NCBI GenBank assembly: GCA_964471435.1
Contig: CAYYGA010000016.1
Location: 1-30,055, forward strand
Length of the DNA stretch: 30,055 bases
DNA from: Facklamia sp964471435
GTDB taxonomy: Bacteria; Bacillota; Bacilli; Lactobacillales; Aerococcaceae
Reading direction: 5' to 3'
Shown here: piece after piece, positions 14,289-23,240 of the stretch
Layout: each line of letters starts with the position of its first letter
Numbering within the stretch: the first letter of the stretch is position 1
Notes under the pieces: generated by a model
Databases searched by the model: none
What the model was told of the DNA's origin: nothing
Seen by the model: the letters and a program-made list of their open reading frames with translations, nothing else
Position numbers and translations under genes: made by a program

Positions 14289-15677
14289 ATGAAAAAAGGA
14301 CTTATTGTGACTATCGTAACATTATTGCTTCTAGGTATCGGATATTCAGCCGGTATTGGGTATTATGCTGAAAAATTCCAGGCCAACACGAGCTTTGGTG
14401 ATGTGGACATAAGTAATTTAACCCTGGAAGATGCTCAAGAAAAAATAGAAAAACATATTTTAAATAGTGAAGTTACAATCACTGAAAATGGACAAGAAAT
14501 AGGCAGTATCTCCTTGGAGGAACTGGGAGCTCAAGTTGACATGGAAAATAGTTTAGCACAATCTTATTATTCACAAGACCCTAACCAATGGATTAGTGGA
14601 TTCTTTTCTTCGGCAGAGTACGAAAATGTGTTAAATAATCATGTTTATGTAGATTCTTTTAGTATCCAACAAGCTTTAAATAATTTGGGAATATCGAATG
14701 TAGATCGAACAGGTCCACAAGATGCCTCGATAGTTTATAAACAAGGGCAGGGTTATGTAGTGGAAGAAGCTAGCACAGGTAATCAATTAGATGCTGAGCT
14801 AGTGGCGGAGGAAATGATTGAAGCGATCCAAACTGGAAATAATACAGTTGAATTAAATCAAGCATATGCACAGCCGTCAGTCACCTCTGAAGATGAGCGT
14901 ATTGATGAAGCTATGAATACCATTGAGGAAATTACAAATACAACCATTACCTTACAAATCCAAAACAATGACGTAACTATTCCTAAGGAAAAAGTTTTAG
15001 AGTGGTTATACTTTGACAATGCTAATAATCCAGTTTTTGATTCTGAAGCAATTTATGATTATTTAGGAGAACTCAATGACGAGTACGCTTCTTATAATTC
15101 ATCACGTGAATTTTCATCTACCCTACAAGGAAGAGTCAGTGTTCCGGCGGGTACATTAGGCTGGTCTATTGACCGGACAAGTGAAACAGAAAACATTTTA
15201 GATGATTTAAAAGCTGGTAAAGATGTCACACGTGAGCCGGCTATCGTAGGAACGGGATATAATACTAACGGAGATGACATCGGATCAACTTATGTAGAAG
15301 TGGATTTGACTTATCAAAAGATGTATTACTATGAAAACGGACAGCTCTTATTAGAAACAGATATTGTGTCTGGTATGGCAGATGCTGATCCACCAACTCC
15401 AACTATTCCTGGTGCTTATTCTATTTGGGATAAGGAAAAAGATGCAACACTAGTTGGAGTGAACCAACAGCGTGGAACAGATTATGAACAGCCTGTTTCT
15501 TACTGGTTACCATTTGATGATACAGGACAGGGCATCCATGATGCTAACTGGCAGGGATCTTTCGGTGGCGATGTTTATAACTACGCCGGTTCCCAAGGAT
15601 GTATTAATACACCTCCTCATGTAATGGAACAGTTATTTAATATGGTTTCAGTAGGAACTCCTGTGATTATTTTCTAG
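14289..15677 (+). CDS. Membrane-anchored L,D-transpeptidase with YkuD domain (Ldtfm-like)
   Basis: This enzyme forms 3-3 crosslinks in peptidoglycan, or attaches or trims stem peptides, outside the membrane. The N-terminal helix (LIVTIVTLLLLGIGYSAGIGY) is an uncleaved anchor. Residues about 35-330 hold two peptidoglycan-binding type 4 repeats, with SNLTLEDAQEKIEKHI and the sequences before GTGYNT. The YkuD catalytic domain covers about 335-462 (YVEVDLTYQKMYYYENGQLLLET). His417 in GIHDANWQG and Cys438 in GSQGCINTPP are the active-site pair; the usual SHGC is SQGC here. The length of 462 and the domain order match E. faecium Ldtfm, which can replace beta-lactam-sensitive crosslinking. A WalR box upstream suggests control by WalRK. 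The start has GGAG about 11 bases upstream and AGGTGAAGG closer. Confidence 0.92.
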   Translation: MKKGLIVTIVTLLLLGIGYSAGIGYYAEKFQANTSFGDVDISNLTLEDAQEKIEKHILNSEVTITENGQEIGSISLEELGAQVDMENSLAQSYYSQDPNQWISGFFSSAEYENVLNNHVYVDSFSIQQALNNLGISNVDRTGPQDASIVYKQGQGYVVEEASTGNQLDAELVAEEMIEAIQTGNNTVELNQAYAQPSVTSEDERIDEAMNTIEEITNTTITLQIQNNDVTIPKEKVLEWLYFDNANNPVFDSEAIYDYLGELNDEYASYNSSREFSSTLQGRVSVPAGTLGWSIDRTSETENILDDLKAGKDVTREPAIVGTGYNTNGDDIGSTYVEVDLTYQKMYYYENGQLLLETDIVSGMADADPPTPTIPGAYSIWDKEKDATLVGVNQQRGTDYEQPVSYWLPFDDTGQGIHDANWQGSFGGDVYNYAGSQGCINTPPHVMEQLFNMVSVGTPVIIF

Positions 15678-15691
15678 TTAACTTGAAATTT

Positions 15692-15726
15692 ACCACTTGA
15701 TGGTTATTTACCGTCAAGTGGTTTTT
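15692..15726 (+). terminator. Terminator after the L,D-transpeptidase gene
   Basis: ACCACTTGA at 15692-15700 pairs with TCAAGTGGT at 15713-15721. The stem continues through a T·G wobble to GG/CC, and five T follow. Confidence 0.85.
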
Positions 15727-15918
15727 GTTATTTACTCCAGCTGACTGACTTCTACATTGAGTTTAAGGCTTGAGAGTCTGAAGACTACAGACTTCAGAAG
15801 GTCCCATGGCTTTCAACAAGCAATCAGTTTCTCTTGGCAGACTTTGGGAGTAAAGCCATGGTTAAAAGATATAGAACCCTTTAATGATAAGGTATCAACT
15901 ATTTCCAATTCAGGAAAA
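15727..15918. other. Gene-free segment with two perfect inverted repeats
   Basis: The 403 bases between ldt and walR hold no credible gene. After the ldt terminator there is a 7-base inverted repeat (TCTGAAG 15777-15783, CTTCAGA 15792-15798). It is followed by a perfect 10-base one (CCATGGCTTT 15804-15813, AAAGCCATGG 15852-15861, 38-base loop). Neither has a T run, so they are not standard terminators. The segment lies upstream of the walR promoter. It could be a small RNA gene, a miniature mobile-element remnant or a protein-binding region. No function can be assigned. Confidence 0.4.
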
Positions 15919-15945
15919 GTTCGATAAGTTTTTGACTAATCGAAC
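15919..15945. promoter_or_regulatory. Inverted repeat enclosing the walR -35 box, possible operator
   Basis: GTTCGAT at 15919-15925 and ATCGAAC at 15939-15945 are perfect complements. The TTGACT -35 hexamer (15932-15937) lies between them. A dimeric protein bound here would cover the promoter. Confidence 0.4.
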
Positions 15946-15959
15946 ATAATCGGTATAAT
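15932..15959 (+). promoter_or_regulatory. Promoter of the walRKHI operon
   Basis: TTGACT (15932-15937) and a perfect TATAAT (15954-15959) are separated by 16 bases. Transcription from about 15966 gives a leader of about 115 bases with a small hairpin (CGAAT/ATTCG near 16018-16033). Confidence 0.8.
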
Positions 15960-16058
15960 AAACATGATACAGAATAATAATTTTTAAAGCAGATGACTGT
16001 GATTATATAAGTGGACGAATTGATACATTCGACATCTTTTGGTGTCCGTGTGTCCGTG

Positions 16059-16074
16059 TGTAAAGGAGTGTAAA
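16059..16074 (+). promoter_or_regulatory. Near-WalR box overlapping the walR ribosome binding site
   Basis: TGTAAA (16059-16064), GGAG, TGTAAA (16069-16074) gives two perfect WalR half-sites with 4 instead of 5 bases between them. The spacer is the Shine-Dalgarno core itself. Just upstream TGTCCGTG is repeated in tandem (16043-16058). Binding with one base less than consensus is uncertain. Confidence 0.35.
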
Positions 16075-16080
16075 ACAACA

Positions 16081-16785
16081 ATGAAAATGATTCTTGTTGT
16101 AGACGATGAGAAGCCGATTTCTGATATTATCACCTTCAATTTAAAAAATGAAGGCTATGAAGTAATCACGGCTTATGACGGCGAAGAAGCCTTAGAGAAA
16201 TTTAATGACGAATCTCCTGATTTAGTATTATTGGACTTAATGTTACCGAAAATTGACGGTTTAGAAGTTTGTCGTGAGATTAGAAAAACCAGTTCAGTTC
16301 CAATCATCATGCTGACTGCTAAGGACTCAGAAATTGATAAAGTTTTAGGTCTGGAGCTGGGAGCAGACGACTATGTCACTAAACCTTTTTCTAACCGTGA
16401 ATTAATAGCCCGGGTGAAAGCTAACCTGCGCCGAAATGCGGTTAGAGAAGAAGAATCGTTGGAAGAAGAGTCCAGCGATATTGAAGTTGGAGATTTAATT
16501 GTGCATCAAGATGCGTATATTGTCTCTAAAAGGGGCAAAGAAATCGAGTTGACTCACCGGGAATTTGAATTACTGCATTACTTATCCAGACACATCGGTC
16601 AAGTAATGACCCGTGAACATCTTTTAGAAACAGTATGGGGCTATGACTATTTTGGGGACGTTCGTACGGTAGATGTGACCATTCGTCGTCTCAGAGAAAA
16701 AATAGAAGATACACCCAGTCATCCGACTTATATTATCACCCGCCGAGGTGTAGGCTATTTCTTAAAGAATCCAGAACAAGAGTAG
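16081..16785 (+). CDS. walR: Essential response regulator WalR (YycF/VicR)
   Basis: WalR is the OmpR-family regulator that adjusts peptidoglycan hydrolase and wall-metabolism genes to wall status. The receiver domain (1-120) has the acidic pair Asp8-Asp9 in ILVVDDEKP and the phosphorylation site Asp52 in LVLLDLMLPKIDG. It also contains IIMLTAKDSEIDKVLGLELGADDYVTKPFS, nearly identical to B. subtilis WalR. The winged-helix domain (about 135-232) ends with VDVTIRRLREKIED and TRRGVGYFL. The start is ATG 16081; the ribosome binding site AAAGGAG ends 12 bases upstream, slightly long. A GTG at 16039 would add residues absent from the family. First gene of walR-walK-walH-walI, 12 bases before walK. 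Confidence 0.97.
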   Translation: MKMILVVDDEKPISDIITFNLKNEGYEVITAYDGEEALEKFNDESPDLVLLDLMLPKIDGLEVCREIRKTSSVPIIMLTAKDSEIDKVLGLELGADDYVTKPFSNRELIARVKANLRRNAVREEESLEEESSDIEVGDLIVHQDAYIVSKRGKEIELTHREFELLHYLSRHIGQVMTREHLLETVWGYDYFGDVRTVDVTIRRLREKIEDTPSHPTYIITRRGVGYFLKNPEQE

Positions 16786-16797
16786 AGGTAAATTTTC

Positions 16798-18651
16798 ATG
16801 AAGCGTTCTTTTTCTTTTTTCCAGTCGATTTATGTCAAAATACCTTTATTATTTGTAGTCATCTTATTCATCGTGTTTCAATTTATCAGTATCTATTTTA
16901 TGGATCAATTAGAAACACAAACTGTGACTCAAATGAAAGAGCAAATATCAACTCAGGTTGATTTTTTAGCCAACAATGTGACACCTATCTTGGAAAATGA
17001 GGAACAATCGAATACCGAACGTAACCAGCGCTTGAATCAAGCGCTGGATTCTTTCAGTTATGCTTATCCTACTACTATCCAGATAGTAAACCCTCAAGAT
17101 TATCTACTTGCTACCAGCGATTTTACTGATCGCGCCTCTGTAAATCACCGTACCAACGACCCTTTAATCCGCAATGTTTTAATTACCCGCCGAGCGCAGG
17201 AAGAAAACAATATTGCATCGACGCAGCGTCCTTACCGCCTTTTGAAACCAGTCTTTTCAACGGTTGGCGATGCACGTGAGTTTTTAGGTGTAATAGCAGT
17301 AACTTCCGATATGCAGCAGGTGAATGAAACCCGCGATGAGATTAATGAAATATTTCTGCGTGCAATCGTCATAGCGATAGTATCCGGCTTCGGCTTGTCA
17401 TTTGTATTGTCTCAGGGAATTACGACACCGATAGAGAATATGCGTCAGCAGGCATTAAGAATTTCTGACGGAATTTATGATTATCCGGCAGATGTCTACG
17501 GCCAGGACGAAATTGGTGAATTAGCAATGACCATTAATGAGCTAGCGGTAAAAGTTAAAGATGCCCAAGACTCGATTGAATCTGAAAAACAACGACTCGA
17601 TGGAGTTTTACGTCATATGACTGACGGTGTAATTGGAACGGATCGAAGAGGAAATGTTTTATTAGTAAATGAGAGAGCCTTGACCTTATTAAATGTTTAT
17701 CAAAATGAAGCGATCGGCCAGCCTCTTTTAAAATTATTAGGCTTGGATAAAAAACATAACTTAGCCACTTTACTTTCAGGCGACCATGAAATTATGGTGA
17801 CTAAAGAAATTGGCACGATTACCAGTATTTTAAAATGTGAGTTTTCTGTAATCCGCCGAGAAACCGGCTTTGTGACTGGTTTAGTGTGTGTAATCCAGGA
17901 TGTTACCGAGCAGGAAAAAACGGAACAAGAACGAAGAGATTTTGTATCCAATGTGTCGCATGAATTACGAACGCCATTAACCAGTATAAAAAGTTATTCT
18001 GAAGCACTGGCAGATGGTGCCTGGCAGGATGCATCCATTGCCCCTGAATTTTTAGACGTAATCCAATCTGAAAGTAATCGTATGATTCGTATGATTGGTA
18101 ACCTCTTGGATTTATCTAAACTGGACGGCGGTCAAATCAAACCGAACTATGAATACATCGATTTTCGTCGTTTAGTGAATTATATTTTGGATCGTTTCGA
18201 ATTTACGATTGAAAAAGAAGATCATCCTGAACAATATAATATTGTAAGACAGATTACCCGTAAAGAAATTTATGTTGAAATCGACCAGGATCGGATTACG
18301 CAAGTAATTGATAACTTGATGAATAACGCCATGAAGTATTCCCCAGACGGTAGTGATGTGGTGGTTACCTTAGCAGACTACCGGGATCATGTGGTCTTCA
18401 GTGTCGAAGACCAGGGACTGGGAATCGCCCAAAAAGATTTACCTCATTTATTTGACCGCTTTTACCGCGTGGATAAAGCACGTTCACGTCAACAAGGAGG
18501 TACTGGGTTGGGACTGGCAATTTCAAAAGAAGTTATTGAATTACACGGGGGACGTATCTGGGTGGAAAGTGAAGAGAATGTAGGTTCCAAGTTTTCATTT
18601 GAACTGCCTTATAGAGAATTTGTAATGGATGACGAGTGGGAGGATGTTTAA
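16798..18651 (+). CDS. walK: Sensor histidine kinase WalK (YycG/VicK)
   Basis: WalK is the membrane kinase partner of WalR. The 617-residue protein has membrane helix 1 (about 14-35) and a 150-residue extracytoplasmic sensor domain of PAS/Cache type. Helix 2 (about 185-205) and HAMP (GITTPIENMRQQALRISDG) follow, then a cytosolic PAS domain (about 270-370). The HisKA box has His388 in VSNVSHELRTPLTSIKSYSEALADGAW, and the ATPase domain has N, G1 and G2 boxes (NNAMKYSPDG, DQGLGI, GGTGLGLAISKEVI). The large external domain is the Bacillus/Enterococcus form; streptococcal VicK lacks it. GAGG lies 9 bases before the ATG. Only one base separates its stop from walH. Confidence 0.97.
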   Translation: MKRSFSFFQSIYVKIPLLFVVILFIVFQFISIYFMDQLETQTVTQMKEQISTQVDFLANNVTPILENEEQSNTERNQRLNQALDSFSYAYPTTIQIVNPQDYLLATSDFTDRASVNHRTNDPLIRNVLITRRAQEENNIASTQRPYRLLKPVFSTVGDAREFLGVIAVTSDMQQVNETRDEINEIFLRAIVIAIVSGFGLSFVLSQGITTPIENMRQQALRISDGIYDYPADVYGQDEIGELAMTINELAVKVKDAQDSIESEKQRLDGVLRHMTDGVIGTDRRGNVLLVNERALTLLNVYQNEAIGQPLLKLLGLDKKHNLATLLSGDHEIMVTKEIGTITSILKCEFSVIRRETGFVTGLVCVIQDVTEQEKTEQERRDFVSNVSHELRTPLTSIKSYSEALADGAWQDASIAPEFLDVIQSESNRMIRMIGNLLDLSKLDGGQIKPNYEYIDFRRLVNYILDRFEFTIEKEDHPEQYNIVRQITRKEIYVEIDQDRITQVIDNLMNNAMKYSPDGSDVVVTLADYRDHVVFSVEDQGLGIAQKDLPHLFDRFYRVDKARSRQQGGTGLGLAISKEVIELHGGRIWVESEENVGSKFSFELPYREFVMDDEWEDV

Positions 18652-18652
18652 T

Positions 18653-20161
18653 ATGAAAGGAAACTCCACTTTACCTGTATTTTTAATCATTGCGATAGTT
18701 TTAAACATGATTTTATCTTTCTTTTTAATTAATCCCCATATTTTACAAGACCTGGCTGCTTCCGTGATGGAAGAGCCTGTAGAAGTAAGTTATGAGGAGC
18801 CGATTGTATACGAAAATCAATACTATCAACTCGCCATGCCTGAATTATCAGAGGTGGTGGCCCCTTATCAATTTATCGCCAAGCAGGACGGACAGTTTCA
18901 TGAAGTTTATTATTTAGAAATAGCCGAAGGCTTGAAGGATATTATTGAAGATACCTTCATCCAAATAATTACAGATGAAGAAGGTGGGCGTAGCGAGCCG
19001 ATGATTGATCCAGTAGGAATTGGAAAAATGGAAGAAGAAGACCATTTTCAATTTATATTTTTAAATCATACATCTTTGGCTCTTTTAGAACACATTATCA
19101 GAGTACCGGATTCGATTGACAGTTCCTTTCAAATCAACCGGATTATTATACCTGCTGATGATACGGAAGTCATTTATTTAGTGGACCATTACAGTAAAAG
19201 TTACTATACAGGAAGACTAGCTAATGGAGTAAGCAAAGCCAGCTTATTTACTCTAGTAGAAGAGTATGAAGATATCTGGAGCCCAGTAGAAGAGTATCAA
19301 ATTAATCGGGATACAGTTTATCTACCTAGCAGCCGGGCTGTATCTGCCAGTGAAGTATTTACTATTGATGAGTTACCCGAAAGTCTCTTTTTAAATACTG
19401 TTTTCAAAGATGAAGCAGAAGCTTTTGCGATCAGCCGGTCGGAAACAGCCAACCTTACTTATTACAATACCTTTCAAACTTCGATTACAGTAAATGACGA
19501 TACGAATATGATGACAGTGGCTAATAGTAGTATCCAATCGGGGAGTAGTGTAAATCCTAACTTAGAAAATATTAACCAGCCTGAAAAAGTAAGCGCCAGC
19601 TTAAATTTTTACCGGGAATATGCTTATTGGAATCACGGTGCGCGTCTTTTTCTGGAAAGCAACAATCAAGCGATCTACCGTCGGTTTCTTTTTGGACGCC
19701 CGGTATACAGTCATCCCAATCTGCCGGATTACGGTTCAGTCAGGATAACGTTGCGGGCCAATGATCAGAATTTGGAACTCAGTCGCTTGCAAAAGCCTCT
19801 GCTTGATTTAGGTGTCCACGTAGATGATTTGTCGCAGGAAATCATGATTGAGTCAGGTGAAGAATTGGAAGAAATCTTAGAAGAGCAAGGGCTCCAATTT
19901 GCTCAATTCAATCAAGTCTTTCTTGCCTTCGAATGGCAAGAGGAAATGGAAGGTTTTAGAAAAGTCACCTTTGTTCCTAAATGGTATTTTGTCTTAAAAA
20001 ATCAAACCTATTCGATTGATCAAATTAAAAATGGCGAAGTAGTTGAAGTGATGAGCTACCAACCGTTTGAATCACAAAATGAATTGAAATGGTCTCTTTT
20101 TGAAAACATGCAGGCCCATTTAGGAGTCGAGTATTTGTTTAAACGACAGTCTCAAAGTTAG
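18653..20161 (+). CDS. walH: WalRK regulator WalH (YycH family)
   Basis: YycH-family proteins are anchored outside the membrane by one N-terminal helix and, with WalI, adjust WalK activity. The 502-residue product starts MKGNSTLPVFLIIAIVLNMILSFFLINP (helix about 8-28) and the rest is extracytoplasmic, with no catalytic motif, as expected for the family. Sequence conservation in this family is low, so the call rests on topology, size and position between walK and walI. The start ATG 18653 has GGGAGG 9 bases upstream. Earlier in-frame ATGs at 18629 and 18644 lie inside walK and are worse placed. WalH represses WalK in B. subtilis but activates it in S. aureus, so the sign of control here cannot be told. 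Confidence 0.9.
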   Translation: MKGNSTLPVFLIIAIVLNMILSFFLINPHILQDLAASVMEEPVEVSYEEPIVYENQYYQLAMPELSEVVAPYQFIAKQDGQFHEVYYLEIAEGLKDIIEDTFIQIITDEEGGRSEPMIDPVGIGKMEEEDHFQFIFLNHTSLALLEHIIRVPDSIDSSFQINRIIIPADDTEVIYLVDHYSKSYYTGRLANGVSKASLFTLVEEYEDIWSPVEEYQINRDTVYLPSSRAVSASEVFTIDELPESLFLNTVFKDEAEAFAISRSETANLTYYNTFQTSITVNDDTNMMTVANSSIQSGSSVNPNLENINQPEKVSASLNFYREYAYWNHGARLFLESNNQAIYRRFLFGRPVYSHPNLPDYGSVRITLRANDQNLELSRLQKPLLDLGVHVDDLSQEIMIESGEELEEILEEQGLQFAQFNQVFLAFEWQEEMEGFRKVTFVPKWYFVLKNQTYSIDQIKNGEVVEVMSYQPFESQNELKWSLFENMQAHLGVEYLFKRQSQS

Positions 20162-20176
20162 TAAAGGAGGGTTAAG

Positions 20177-21133
20177 ATGGATTTTAAACGAATTCAAGTG
20201 CTGCTGTTATTGTTTTTTATAGTTTTTGATATTTATCTCATTACCCTTCTTTATGACCGTTTACCTATTAATTTGATAAATAATGACCCGGCTCAGTCGA
20301 TTAATGCAGTACAGGAAATGGGAAATCGTGGAGTAGAAATACATTCCGACATTACTCCCAGTGATGCCGAACCTTTTTTATATGTTTTGAAATCAGATAT
20401 GAATGAAGAACTACGCCTTAATCGCTCTAATTTAACCAACCAGACAGTTCAAATCAACACTGAGGGTGTTTTAGAAAGTGGCTTCATTGAACCGATTGAA
20501 TTGGATATTGCTTTAGGCAGAGAATCAGAAGTATTAAGTGAAGCAGATTTCAATTGGATACGTGAAAATATTTTATTAGATGACAGTCTTTTTATTAATG
20601 GCGAATTGTATTCCAATCATTGGTATTCTCCTCAAAGCAGGCAGATCATCGTCCGGATGGTAACAGAAGAGGGCCTGCCTCCATCAGACTTTATAGAGAG
20701 TACAGACCTTGAAGCAATGGAATTAGATTCGCAGACTCTATTGCCTAGTGAGCCGATCCCTATTTCTGACGGCAGTGCTGACTTAAGACTTTTTTTAGAT
20801 GAAAACCATAATTTAGTCGGCTATCAGCAAACCTTTCAAACACCCATGTATGCTTTAGAAGAACCTAAACAATTAATCTCTTCCCATCAAGCACTCGAAG
20901 TGATTGAAAACCGTATTGATACAACTTTACCCAATGATGCTGTCATTGTATCACTCAATTTGTCTTACTACCGGTCAACCAGTACTCAAAATTTCAACAT
21001 TTTCACACCTGCCTGGGAAGTTATTTATTATCGTCAGGAAACAGGCCAAACTCAATCTATTTTGGTAGATGCGATCAGGAGTTCTGTAGTCAGCCAGCGC
21101 GCAGCAGCTGCTCAGTCAATGAACCAGCCCTAA
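20177..21133 (+). CDS. walI: WalRK regulator WalI (YycI family)
   Basis: The 318-residue protein has an N-terminal membrane helix (VLLLLFFIVFDIYLITLLYDRL, about 8-29) followed by an extracytoplasmic domain. This matches YycI, which forms a complex with YycH and WalK in the membrane. DIYLITLLYDRL and the C-terminal PAWEVIYYR segment resemble the family. It lies 15 bases after walH with a strong AAAGGAGGG site. A terminator at 21184-21216 separates it from the next genes, so walRKHI forms a closed four-gene unit. Confidence 0.9.
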   Translation: MDFKRIQVLLLLFFIVFDIYLITLLYDRLPINLINNDPAQSINAVQEMGNRGVEIHSDITPSDAEPFLYVLKSDMNEELRLNRSNLTNQTVQINTEGVLESGFIEPIELDIALGRESEVLSEADFNWIRENILLDDSLFINGELYSNHWYSPQSRQIIVRMVTEEGLPPSDFIESTDLEAMELDSQTLLPSEPIPISDGSADLRLFLDENHNLVGYQQTFQTPMYALEEPKQLISSHQALEVIENRIDTTLPNDAVIVSLNLSYYRSTSTQNFNIFTPAWEVIYYRQETGQTQSILVDAIRSSVVSQRAAAAQSMNQP

Positions 21134-21183
21134 ATTCAAAGAATTTAATTGAAAAATTTAAAAAAAGCAGTCCCTTTGCTGAG

Positions 21184-21216
21184 AATTAAGTCCAGCCTAG
21201 AGGCTGCTTAATTTTT
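21184..21216 (+). terminator. Terminator after walI
   Basis: AATTAAG (21184-21190) pairs with CTTAATT (21207-21213) and AGCC with GGCT inside, with a small asymmetric bulge, followed by T. It ends the walRKHI unit before the DUF2207 genes. A longer hairpin (AAGCAG/CTGCTT) overlaps it. Confidence 0.75.
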
Positions 21217-21290
21217 AATATTATAAGGGCTGATCAGAGTAGTTATAACCAGCTTTCACTATAAGAAGGCTGGGATTATGGCGCTGGAAC

Positions 21291-21299
21291 TGGTAAAAT
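21291..21299 (+). promoter_or_regulatory. Extended -10 promoter of the DUF2207 pair
   Basis: TGG-TAAAAT is a TGn extended -10, about 32 bases before the ATG at 21331. No clear -35. Just upstream, CCAGCTTT and AAGGCTGG (about 21249-21274) form an imperfect inverted repeat that may be a binding site. Confidence 0.45.
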
Positions 21300-21330
21300 A
21301 TACTTAGGAAACTCACAAAGGATGAAGTAA

Positions 21331-23217
21331 ATGAAGGATTACAGTGGGACAAAATTTCAGAATAACAATTTAAGAATTAGTTTTTTGACTAAGTGGATCA
21401 GCAGCTTTTTAATTATATTAGGGCTGTTATTTTTTCCTCAACATCTTACAGCGCAGACCACCGAATATGAACTGATCGATCAATTCGATTCTGCTGAAAT
21501 AGATGCAAGCGGACAGACGTCTTTTTACAAGGAATATACTTATGATGCTACCTACTTACCCCGCATTTCTTTTCAAGTACCTTTAATGGGTCAGGAAATA
21601 TCACGCTACCAGGTAGGGGTTCGTGAAGAAGGTGCTGAAGATATCACTTATTTAACTGAAGCTGCCAGTGGGGTTAATGGGACCTTTCAAGTGATAGTAG
21701 AAGATGAAATGGCCGAGTTCACGATTACTTACCCGCTGGCTGATGAAAAGACTGGCTTTGTTATTGAATATATATTAGATGGTTTAGTAACGAACTATAC
21801 CGACACAGCTTACTGGGTGAATCAGCTGGCACTGCACCCGGATTTAAAAGGCAAGGAAGTTGATTTTGAATTAGTACTGCCTGGTTCAGTGTCTGAAGAA
21901 GATGATTTCAAAGTGTGGGTACACGGGTATCCTTTCACTCAGCAGGAAAGAGAAAATGATAGCGGACAAACACGCAAGAGCTTTTCTTTTCCTTATGAAA
22001 CAAACAATGAAGGAAAGCTTCAAGTAAACGCAATTTTTCCGGTCGGACTAACACCCAACAATGAAAATAAGCTTGATGTGTCACGCAAAGAGGCAATTAT
22101 TACCCATGAAGACGCATTGGATCAACAAGCCCGCCAGGCATCTCAACGTGCCCGAAATCAATTAAGATGGATTTTCATCTTGTTTGTACTCATCCCCCTA
22201 TTAGGGAGTGCAGGTTTATTATGGTTCTTTTTACGTAAAAGAAATTCTTTAACCCCCATTTCATTAAAAGAAAATAAGTCAATAAGTTCCCCGCCGGAAA
22301 ATTTTGAGCCGCCTTTGGTAAAACAAGTTATTTATAACCAGGGACCCGATGCCAATGATTTAACAGCAGCTCTTTTAGAAATTGCATGCAAGGGTTACCT
22401 CAAATTAACTCCTGTTCAAGTGGCTAAAAGAAGCCAAACCCAAACACGCAGTGGGTATACGATTAAAATCAGCCGAGTAGATCATCAAAATAATACACAA
22501 TTACTGACAAATTATGAACGGCAAGTCTATCAACTTTTTGCCCCGGCAGATAAAGACTCTCATACATTAGAAGAAATGGTAGTAAAAGTAACTCATAATA
22601 AAGCTTTACGACGGGAAAAAGAAGGATATTGGCAGAAGTTTTGTGACGCTTTAATCTTAAAATCAGTGGCCGCTAAAGATGCAGGTAAAAATTACAAAGG
22701 TCCTTTATTAACAGCAACCAGCCTGTGGCTTTTAATTAGTCTGATTACTTTTGTATGGATGATTTATTATGCCCTCAATCAAGGAATGACTTCATGGTTG
22801 GGATTCGGCCTGCCGTTAAGTATTTTGAATATTATCTTTTTAGTGGCTCTAATCATTTTAGTTGCACGCCACCAATTTATGGACGTTAATCAATTAGAAC
22901 AAAGAAAATCATGGGAAGCCTTTCGGTACCTATTACGCCACAGCAATGAATATGATCTGCCTTCCCAGGCGGATATTGTCCAATGGGAGAAAAATTTAAT
23001 TTATGCCGTTGCTTTAAATACGACCGAAACTATTCAACAAAGCTTTACCCACCAGTTTGATTTAGATGCACTTGAAAGTAAAAGCTTGACTACTAATCAG
23101 GAACTTTATCGTTTTCATGGTTCCATCGCCAATGTGCTCCAGCCATCCATCCGCGAATTTTTAGGTGTTATTCATCCAACCAGTAAACTGAAAAATTTGG
23201 TCAAGTCCTCTCAATAG
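21331..23217 (+). CDS. DUF2207 domain membrane protein (first of tandem pair)
   Basis: The 628-residue protein has a signal peptide (ISSFLIILGLLFFPQHLTAQ, cleavage near residue 42), then a DUF2207 extracytoplasmic beta-rich domain (EYELIDQFDSAEIDASGQTSFYKEYTY; VDFELVLPGSVSEEDDFKVWVHG). Membrane helices lie at about 278-300, 458-480 and 490-512, with a cytosolic segment containing ANDLTAALLEIACKGYLKL between them and a cytosolic C-terminus. DUF2207 proteins have no established function. The gene ends without the Gly/Ser tail found in its neighbour. It is the first of two paralogues inserted between walI and walJ, with its own promoter. AAAGGATG precedes the ATG. Confidence 0.88.
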   Translation: MKDYSGTKFQNNNLRISFLTKWISSFLIILGLLFFPQHLTAQTTEYELIDQFDSAEIDASGQTSFYKEYTYDATYLPRISFQVPLMGQEISRYQVGVREEGAEDITYLTEAASGVNGTFQVIVEDEMAEFTITYPLADEKTGFVIEYILDGLVTNYTDTAYWVNQLALHPDLKGKEVDFELVLPGSVSEEDDFKVWVHGYPFTQQERENDSGQTRKSFSFPYETNNEGKLQVNAIFPVGLTPNNENKLDVSRKEAIITHEDALDQQARQASQRARNQLRWIFILFVLIPLLGSAGLLWFFLRKRNSLTPISLKENKSISSPPENFEPPLVKQVIYNQGPDANDLTAALLEIACKGYLKLTPVQVAKRSQTQTRSGYTIKISRVDHQNNTQLLTNYERQVYQLFAPADKDSHTLEEMVVKVTHNKALRREKEGYWQKFCDALILKSVAAKDAGKNYKGPLLTATSLWLLISLITFVWMIYYALNQGMTSWLGFGLPLSILNIIFLVALIILVARHQFMDVNQLEQRKSWEAFRYLLRHSNEYDLPSQADIVQWEKNLIYAVALNTTETIQQSFTHQFDLDALESKSLTTNQELYRFHGSIANVLQPSIREFLGVIHPTSKLKNLVKSSQ

Positions 23218-23240
23218 TCAATTAAACAGGAGGTAAAAAT

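Noticed and set aside
15899..16081. Minus-strand 60-codon frame over the walR promoter
   Set aside because: No ribosome binding site and no family resemblance; the region is explained by the walR promoter and leader.
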